This document shows, in pieces, positions 57,327 through 64,000 of a stretch of DNA of 64,000 bases (positions are counted from its first letter, which is position 1; every line of letters starts with the position of its first letter). Under the pieces are notes generated by a model. It was not told where the DNA came from. It did not search any database and saw only the letters and a list, made by a program, of their open reading frames with translations. The stretch is from Uranotaenia lowii (taxonomy: Eukaryota; Arthropoda; Insecta; Diptera; Culicidae), in NCBI RefSeq assembly GCF_029784155.1, contig NC_073691.1, positions 90,354,722 to 90,418,721 of the forward strand, read 5' to 3'. The translations under genes and the position numbers were made by a program.

Positions 57327-57805
57327 CTTTTAGTAAAGTCACTATTTTCATTTCAAGCAAAAATAAAGTTGAATGATAAAAAATACACAGTAAACTGAAA
57401 TCACCGAGTTCGGTAATTAATTTTACAGAACGTGTTCTGTAATTCGAAAATTTTCGGTGATTGATGAATCTGACGTCTTGTTTTCACCGAGTTCTGTAAA
57501 TCGTACCGAGGTTCGTTTATTTTTACGTAAACAAATCTGTTTGCCGTAAATTTTCGGTAAATAACACCGAAAACTGTAAAGTGAACTGCAAATAGAGCCA
57601 CTATCAAGACAAACGTCAAAATTCGTTTACCTTTTTTTCTCTTCAGACTTTTCTTCTTTCACTCTTGCAACCGTAAATCGGCTTGCTCTATTTTAATCGT
57701 GCATGTGCAAGAGTAAAATGCTAAGCAAGCGTAATTTTTTCGAAAGTTGCCGGTTAGATGTGTGATTTTAGTTGGTGAAATTGTTGGTAAATAAATAGGT
57801 ACCAG

Positions 57806-58101
57806 ATGATTCGACATCACCATCAACGAAATCAATATCAACAATCCAACGCTCTTGCAGCTAAAGCAAACTTCCGCCTGAAAATTGCACCGCTGTATGC
57901 CCCCAGCACTGGTCCCCAGATGGAAGCGATGTTCGAAGCAATGTTACCCTGACCCAAAAGCATCTCTGCCTATTCCAGGTTTCCGGAACAGATCGGCAAT
58001 ACCTCCGATAGAAAGGCAGAAGCAGCTGATGCTGTGAGTTTTGGGCAGAAACATACGCCAAGCATACGCCGGAGTAATCGTAATTATCGGGAGCGGAAAA
58101 G
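57806..58101 (+). pseudogene. exon-like fragment inside the TA-flanked element
   Basis: ATG at 57806 opens MIRHHHQRNQYQQSNALAAK and continues to ...MEAMFEAMLP, then one TGA at 57950. The same frame stays open for 49 more codons (AYSRFPEQIGNTSDRKAEAA ... NRNYRERK) up to a donor-like AAAAG|GTTAGT at 58102. The stretch is clearly less AT-rich than its surroundings. I do not recognise the protein. It may be a captured host exon or an eroded transposase. Confidence 0.4.
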
Positions 58102-59099
58102 GTTAGTAGTTTTCTTCTTGTTAAGTTTTTTTTAAGAAAGCTGGCTGCATTAGAGCATGATTCTGGATTAGACCTTCCGATGAATCCTTGTTGCTGTGAA
58201 GACAACTCCCCAACAGGAACCGCAATTTGGTTATTTGAGTTATGTTCTTATTTCGTTTGAAATGTGTCAGATGAATTTGACTTTGTCTTTTATTTTGGAT
58301 GTTTTTTAGGTAGAACAGCAAAATAAGTAAGCAGTTTGAAAACAATGGTCACATATGAGGACATATGTTTTTTTTTCCTGCAAAACGCAACAACAGAAGG
58401 ACGATGGCTGCTATGGAAGGGGCTTGGCGTAAAGTGTCAGACTGATGAACATTTTTGCAAAAACCGTCCGAACATTTTTTGACTCAAGCATTCAGTCAAT
58501 CCGAAAAAGGTAATAACCGTAAAACTTGAAATATGCTAATTGCTCCTGGTGATTTTTATTTTTTTTTATAACTTTTTTAGGATTCTGCGACCCAGTTGCA
58601 CTGATGCTTAAGTCCTCGAGAGATATTTTGGAAATCAGATGTTTTTTAAATTCAAAACAATTTCATAGTAAACAACATGTCTGTTAAGAAATGTTGTGAG
58701 ACATTAACAATATATGCGTTTTAATTTAATTCCTATTTTATATTTTTTGAACTTGATATCAACTTGCTACAGTCAATTTTAATTTATTGGTTGCATTACT
58801 TAAAATAAGGCATGGAATCCTGAATTGATGATGTGGTTTATTTCGCACAGCACAAACTTCGATGTGAGATAACACGAGTCGATTCCAGAAAGTGCTCCAT
58901 GCCAAAAAAAACTTCGTTTTGATTGAGCCTCTAATGCTCATCAGATCTGTTTCGCTTGTAGTGTCGCCTGAAAATGCCAGTAATTTACTGAAAACTGTGA
59001 AATGTTCGGAAATTTTCACCGAACATCGTAAAACATTCGGTAATTTCAGTTTGTGCATCATACACAGTAAACGAAAATTACCGAATTCGGTAATTTTTC

Positions 59100-59264
59100 T
59101 ACCGAAATCCTAACATGTGTAAATCGTTAAACTGTTCTGTAATTTTTTCGGTAAAAAATAAACGAACATCGGTAAAGCGACTCTTCATTTACCGATGTTC
59201 GTTTATTTTTTACCGAAAAAATTACCGAACAGTTTAACGATTTACACATGTCAGGATTTCGGTA
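59100..59264. repeat. palindrome 1
   Basis: Two ~77-base arms, starting TACCGAAATCCTAACATGTG and mirrored to GGATTTCGGTA, with only a couple of mismatches around an ~11-base spacer. The left outer part (CACAGTAAACG at 59064) has lost its partner. Confidence 0.9.
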
Positions 59265-59268
59265 CACA

Positions 59269-59507
59269 CACAGTAAATGAAAATTACCGAGTTCGGTAAT
59301 TTTTTTACCGAAATCCTAACATGTGTAAATCGTTAAACTGTTCGGTAATTTTTCCGGTAAAAAATAAACGAACATCGGTAAATCGACTCTTCATTTACCG
59401 ATGTTCGTTTATTTTTTACCGAAAAAATTACCGAACAGTTTAACGATTTACACATGTTAGGATTTCGGTAAAAAAATTACCGAACTCGGTAATTTTAGTT
59501 TACTGTG
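59269..59507. repeat. palindrome 2
   Basis: A near-perfect inverted repeat of 239 bp with outer ends CACAGTAAATG and TAGTTTACTGTG. The centre is the same GACTCTTC spacer as palindrome 1. Confidence 0.92.
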
Positions 59508-59744
59508 CAGTAAACGAAAATTACCGAGTTCGGTAATTTTTTTACCGAAATCCTAACATGTGTAAATCGGTAAACTGTTCGGTAATTTTTTCGGTAAAAA
59601 ATAAACGAACATCGGTAAATGAAGAATCGATTTACCGATGTTCGTTTATTTTTTACCGAAAAAATTACCGAACAGTTTACCGATTTACACATGTTAGGAT
59701 TTCGGTAAAAAAATTACCGAACTCGGTAATTTTCGTTTACTGTG
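59508..59744. repeat. palindrome 3
   Basis: A near-perfect inverted repeat of about 237 bp, starting CAGTAAACGAAAATTACCGA and ending in its complement. The spacer is GAAGAATCG, the inverse orientation of the spacer in palindromes 1 and 2. Confidence 0.92.
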
Positions 59745-60660
59745 TAAAAAATTACCGAACTCGGTAATTTTCGTTTACTGTGTAAACTGAAATTACCGAA
59801 TATTTTACGGTGTTTGGTTAAAACTCCTGAAGTTTGCAGTTTTCGGTAAAAATAACTGGCATTTTCAGACGACACTACAAGTGAAACATATCCATTCTGA
59901 TGAGCATGAGAAGCTCAGTCAAAACGACGTTTTTTGCATGGAGCACTTTCTGGAATCGACTCGTGTTATCTCACATCGAAGTTCGTCATTTAGGTAAAAA
60001 TAAAAAATACCCATTTTTCGGTAAAAGTTACCGGATTTTCGGTAGTAATTACAGACATATCGGTAAAAATCACCGGATTTTTGGTAAATATTACCGAACT
60101 TTTTGAAGTTGTCTGGTAAAATTTACCGGTAATTCGGTAGTAATTACAGATATTTCGGTAAACTCTACAGATTTTTCGGTAAATATTACCGAAATTTTAC
60201 AGTTTTTTCGGTAAAAATGATCCATATTTCGATTATAATTACGGTATTTCGGTAAAAATTTTAGGGATTTCGGTAAAATTTTTAGGGATTTCGGTCAGAA
60301 TTTTAGGTATTTCGGTAATAATTACAGGTGTTTCGGTGAACTGTACCGGTTGCTCGGTTCATATAACCGAGCTTTTATAGTTTTTTGGTTAAAAATGACC
60401 GACCTTTCGGTAATAATTAAAGACATTTCGGTTCAACCATACCGGTTTTCGGTAATATAACGAGCTGTCATGTTAACAACTGTCAATATTTTGACAGATG
60501 ATCTGCCGAGTTTTGGTTATTTTTTACCGAAAAAGGTCCGTAATATTTGACAGCTGTCACTCCTCGGCCATGAAAAAATTACCGAACAGTTTAACGAACT
60601 CCACATGTTAGGATTTCGGTAAAATAATTACCGAACTCGGTAATTTTCGTTTACTGTGTA

Positions 60661-61450
60661 TGCTCAGCAGATAATTTTTGTTTTAAATTATTCTATCCAA
60701 TGCGACAAAAAGGCTTGTTTTGTTAGAATTCAAATAGGCAACTGGCAAAAAAAATTAAACTAAAAACTTGAGATATATTTTTTATTTCTGAATATTGACG
60801 AAAATTACGAAAATTAAATAATAGAGTCTGGGTGAACGATTTTAGATTGTTTATCAACATGAATCAGCCGGCATCAAAGTTACGCACAAAAATTATTAGT
60901 TCTTGATAAAACCAAGGTTATTAGATCACAAGGTTCTCTGACTTTGTCAGTAAGTAGGCGAGGAAAACGCGGTGAGTTTCAGTAAGTTTGTTTGTAAATA
61001 TCGGAAAAATTGTTCAAGCTGAGGGCTTTGTTGGTAAACAAACTCCACGTACTCCATAGTAGCCAAATCAAAATGGCTGAATCGGAAGTTTCTCATATCG
61101 TTACACCTCTTATATATACATACCTTGGATAAAACAATAGATATCTGAAATTCTGTGATTCCATCCAAAATATCTTTGACGATTATCTGTGATGCTTTTT
61201 TTAAGAAATTTGATAGAAGATTTATCACAAACATCGATGAATTGAGTTTTTTCACTTATTATTCGCAATCCACATTACCAAATATAGCCCTAGAAATCCT
61301 ATCTCAATGATATCTAAATACGATTAAAAATGATAAAAATGTGAATAAAAATTCTTGAATAGAATGTAGTTTTGAAAAAAGTTGCTTAAAACTATGTGAA
61401 ATTGAACATTTTTTCTGTGATTTCGACAACCTTGATCAACATCCAATACA
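60661..61450. other. hAT interior, AT-rich
   Basis: No gene recognised. A 102-codon minus frame (61255-60947) starts at an ATG but has no motif and a normal AT bias; I regard it as chance. Confidence 0.4.
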
Positions 61451-63013
61451 CTGCCGTAATCTGGCAATCTGACGTATGCGCCAGCGAGTAAAATTTTCAG
61501 TACGGAGCTTTTTGCAAAAACGTTTTTTTATTTAGCCTCCGAGCAAATTTCAATAATCAAATCTGTACACTATGAGTTTAAACGGTGACAAAACATGGCC
61601 AAATACATAATTTGTGGAAAAAGGTTTATCAATGGAAGTTATGTTACCAACGTCATTTTGTTGTGGAAACAGCTATTATTTTTCACTGTTTCCAAGACCA
61701 AATGACGTACATCCATCGTAGCATGCGACAAACCATTTCCAGATATTTTCTTTCACAATCAGTTAAATATTCACGGCTCGTGGAGCTGTATCTGAACAAA
61801 AAAAAGAGTTAATAGCTGAGTGCGGTAGCATGAGCGAGAGTGAGCCTGAGGATAATTCGGTAATGGAACAGGTGGACTAACGAAGCGTATTCTTCAATAG
61901 GTTATCCGCGAACGGAACGCAGCTACTTCTTTCAACCCAGCATTCAGATGAAACAATCTGTTCTGAGCAAACTGAAATCTCGCCCGAAACTGTGCGACAT
62001 GAAACAGGTCCGATTCACGCGAGGATGTTTCGATTTCAGCTACAAGACACGTTTTGGAGGAGAATTCTGGAAAGTTAAACAATTTACTCAATCGCATTGA
62101 AGGAAGTACAAAAGCCAACATTCAGTCTTCAATCAACTCTTTTATTCAATAGCTTGGATAGAGGTATCGAAAAGTCAAAAAAGGAACATATTATTAAGAA
62201 ACTCTGTCCTGTGACAAGACAAACGACAGTATTGGGAAGACAAACGACAGTATTGGGAAGATCTTGAAGTTAGCGATAACATTGAACAATTCTCAATATT
62301 GATAATATCATTCTAGTCAACAATTTTGAAATAAATTAGAAATAAACCGATTATATTATTCTTCCTCTATAATTACCTAACGTATAACTTATGAATTTAA
62401 ATCAAAAAACTAATAATCCAACCAGCTTGTCAATATTTTCACATACTATCTTATAATCAGGTTTTAGATGAAGTCCTATTGAGTTTGCTTCTTGCAAAAA
62501 GAAAGTCCGCACTAAACGCGTCATTCATTATGCAAAAACTATGAAACACAAGGACTTAATTAAGACCCAAACCTACCTCCTTCCGCCCTTCCAAACCTCC
62601 TCGTGAATAGGCAAAGCCATTGACACCTAATAATCATTTTCTAAGTATAATGGTATAAAGGTTTTGTCCCTCATTTCTATTAGTCCTGAAGCTGCCACTA
62701 GTAATTAACTAGTAGTTTTTATGCGTAGAATGAAAGAATTAGACACAGCCAATCTTTTATTATGGTCCTCACACTCACTGTTACTTTGAGACGTAATAAA
62801 AACGTTGCAAACATATTTTTTTTAAACTTACGTCACTTTGAGTAGAAATGGCGCATACGTCATTTTGTTTTCATAATGTTATGTTGGTATTTTTTAACAT
62901 TTCTGAACATATTTTTATGTAATTACGTCGAGTTTGGTATCTTCTATCGTTCAACTGCAAAAAACACAAATCGGTAATGTTGGCGCATACGTCAGTTTGC
63001 CAGATTACGGCAG
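61451..63013. mobile_element. 1.56-kb TIR element, TACA flanks
   Basis: Inverted ends CTGCCGTAATCTGGCAATCT (61451) and the complement of CTGCCGTAATCTGGCAAACT (ending 63013) match over about 33 bp with one mismatch. TACA lies on both sides (61447-61450 and 63014-63017). The subterminal word GCGCATACGTCA appears at both ends and again near 62849; related ACGTCATTTTG words occur near 61650 and 62857. There is no long ORF. Confidence 0.82.
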
Positions 63014-63286
63014 TACAGAACTTCAATTAAGGGTTTTTTAACGTTTGTAGGGGAAAAAATCTAGACTTTGAGAACAACTTTAAATTCTGGAAAAAAATCA
63101 CACTCTTGGTTATCACTGTGGTAAGCTCCAGAAGATTCTTAAATGGAAGTTCTCGCCAGAATTTGTAGTTATGAAAAATTATGTGAAGCTCTGATAATTA
63201 TCACAAAAAAATTATTCCAAGTGCGGCCCGCCGGCAAAATTTCAAATTTAACTTGGCCCCTTGGTTCAAAAGGTTGCTCACCCCTG

Positions 63287-63414
63287 GGTTAGCAAGTTTG
63301 ATAACTCAACGGAACGGTTAACAGATGCAACAGGAAAAAAATCTTTTTAAAATTTTCCGAAACAGAGCGGAAATGGATCGTTCAACAATTCCTACAACAT
63401 CAACGATTGCTCCA
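63287..63414 (+). pseudogene. transposase-like helix-turn-helix, second part
   Basis: Directly after the hAT, the frame begun at about 55513 goes on as SKFDNSTERLTDATGKK. One base short in the following A-run, it continues as IFLKFSETERKWIVQQFLQH. The block with F-x-K-F-x-E-x-x-R-K-W is what I would expect downstream of the helix-turn-helix in this kind of transposase. Further protein is not found; the sequence after about 63420 is out of frame or unrelated. Confidence 0.5.
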
Positions 63415-64000
63415 TCGGAAAATTCATTTTCATTAGTAGTCAATGAAATTCTCGATTGCACAGATGAAATGAAATTCCCGATTGCACAGATGTCGATCAC
63501 ATTTGATTCCATTTTATTATTTTTTATATTTTTTACTTACGTTGTATGTTGATCGGTAGAAATTAAGTAGCCAAATGTTTTCAAATTGTTTGTTTAATTG
63601 AATAAATGTTTCTAAAATATCAATGGTTTTCTTTAAATAAAAGATATTGAAAAAAAATCTGAAAAATGTTTAGGGTTGGTTTAGGCAACCATTTTTTTTT
63701 AAATCAGTGGTTGTTTCAGTTGTTTTATCACGAAAATAGGTAATAAAATAATACATTTCATGCTAATTGATAAAGAATAGTTTTTGAAATATATTTTGTT
63801 CTACAACTATAAGAGATAATATTTTTATAACTCAATTTGTTAAGGAATGGTAAATATGTAAGACTGAAGTCAACTTTTCTACTGCAAATTAATGGAATTA
63901 GATTTTTTCTTGAGACGTCGAAAACAATAATCCCTTCACTATATTTTTTGTAATTATGACATGGACTATAAATGATTCTGAACAAAGTGATGCTTGTTCC
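63415..64000. other. right-edge spacer
   Basis: AT-rich. A short direct duplication (TCTCGATTGCACAGATGAAA and CCCGATTGCACAGATG, 63451-63492) is the only structure. No reliable gene. Confidence 0.35.

Larger units (their letters stand above)
57386..60658. mobile_element. 3.3-kb TA-flanked element with ACCGA/TCGGT repeats
   Basis: Ends CACAGTAAAC (57386) and GTTTACTGTG (ending 60658) are flanked by TA (57384-57385 and 60659-60660). Inside each end follows an ACCGAGTTCGGTAATTA-like block. The whole right half is full of TTTCGGTAAA words. Arms at about 58845-59060 and 59785-59990 are inverted copies of each other (for example CTGGAATCGACTCGTGTTAT), enclosing three palindromes. A TA target suggests a Tc1/mariner-type family. 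The cargo at 57806-58101 looks exon-like. Confidence 0.75.
55533..63286. mobile_element. 7.75-kb hAT element, non-autonomous, with nested insertions
   Basis: The inverted ends CAGGGGTGAGCAACC (55533) and GGTTGCTCACCCCTG (ending 63286) are perfect over 15 bp and flanked by the 8-bp duplication GGTTAGCA (55525-55532 and 63287-63294). CAGGGGT-type ends followed by GGCCCGC-rich subterminal sequence are classical for one group of hAT elements. No transposase frame remains. The element's own sequence is about 1.5 kb; the rest is three younger inverted-repeat elements (55879-57326, 57386-60658, 61451-63013). Confidence 0.9.

Noticed and set aside
57861..58205. Minus-strand 114-codon frame
   Set aside because: It overlaps the exon-like plus-strand frame in the opposite direction and has no motif; the plus-strand reading ends at a splice-like site.
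1..64000. Bacterial-type features (operons, ribosome binding sites, origins) or viral integration
   Set aside because: Introns, LINEs, SINEs and MITEs show an animal nuclear genome. I found no viral structural or replication gene.

Overview
The window looks like repeat-rich intergenic DNA of an insect, probably a mosquito or other dipteran. The grounds are the AT-rich base composition, Jockey-, CR1- and I-type LINEs together, tRNA-derived SINEs, many TA-, TTA-, TTAA- and 8-bp-duplication DNA elements, and short introns in the one host gene. The species call is inference.

Positions 1-34.4 kb are essentially one minus-strand Jockey-like LINE (ORF1 at 34145-32721, ORF2 from 32734 to beyond the window start) blown apart by nested insertions. 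These are a 20.3-kb hAT-like element (12195-32528), a TA-flanked MITE (10996-11875), a CR1-like LINE (8443-9843) and a Helitron (625-8161). The Helitron carries a 2.5-kb terminal-inverted-repeat (TIR) element at its very 5' end and a second CR1-like LINE (3375-6643), itself split by a TA MITE (5341-6001). Removing the hAT-like element, the first MITE and the Helitron, keeping one target copy where there is one, rejoins the Jockey reading frame at each junction. Removing the second MITE does the same for the CR1 frame. The boundaries are therefore well supported.

The 20.3-kb hAT-like element has 12-bp TIRs and a perfect 8-bp target duplication, but no transposase that I can see. It holds exactly 33 tandem copies of a 180-bp satellite, then 4 kb of back-to-back 9-, 7-, 7- and 8-bp arrays, then decayed satellite copies in the opposite orientation. 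It also carries a piggyBac-like MITE, two Harbinger-like MITEs and another TIR element.

From 34.4 to 44.8 kb there is a complete LTR element (35261-41077, 5-bp target duplication, nearly identical LTRs, no recognisable pol, a 110-bp tandem array). It is followed by a 2.2-kb TIR element hosting another MITE and two SINE fragments. A full-length I-type LINE (44782-50612, plus strand, 11-bp target duplication) comes next. It is nearly intact but has a frameshift in ORF1 and a 4-bp insertion in ORF2.

The only convincing host gene is the four-exon minus-strand gene at 50959-54236. It encodes about 808 residues with two zinc-binding modules resembling the ZAD fold and a long acidic tail. Upstream lie a small hAT MITE and a 7.75-kb hAT element (55533-63286). 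The larger element splits an exon-like sequence for the helix-turn-helix part of a transposase-like protein. Inside it sit three more inverted-repeat elements, one of which contains three back-to-back long palindromes.
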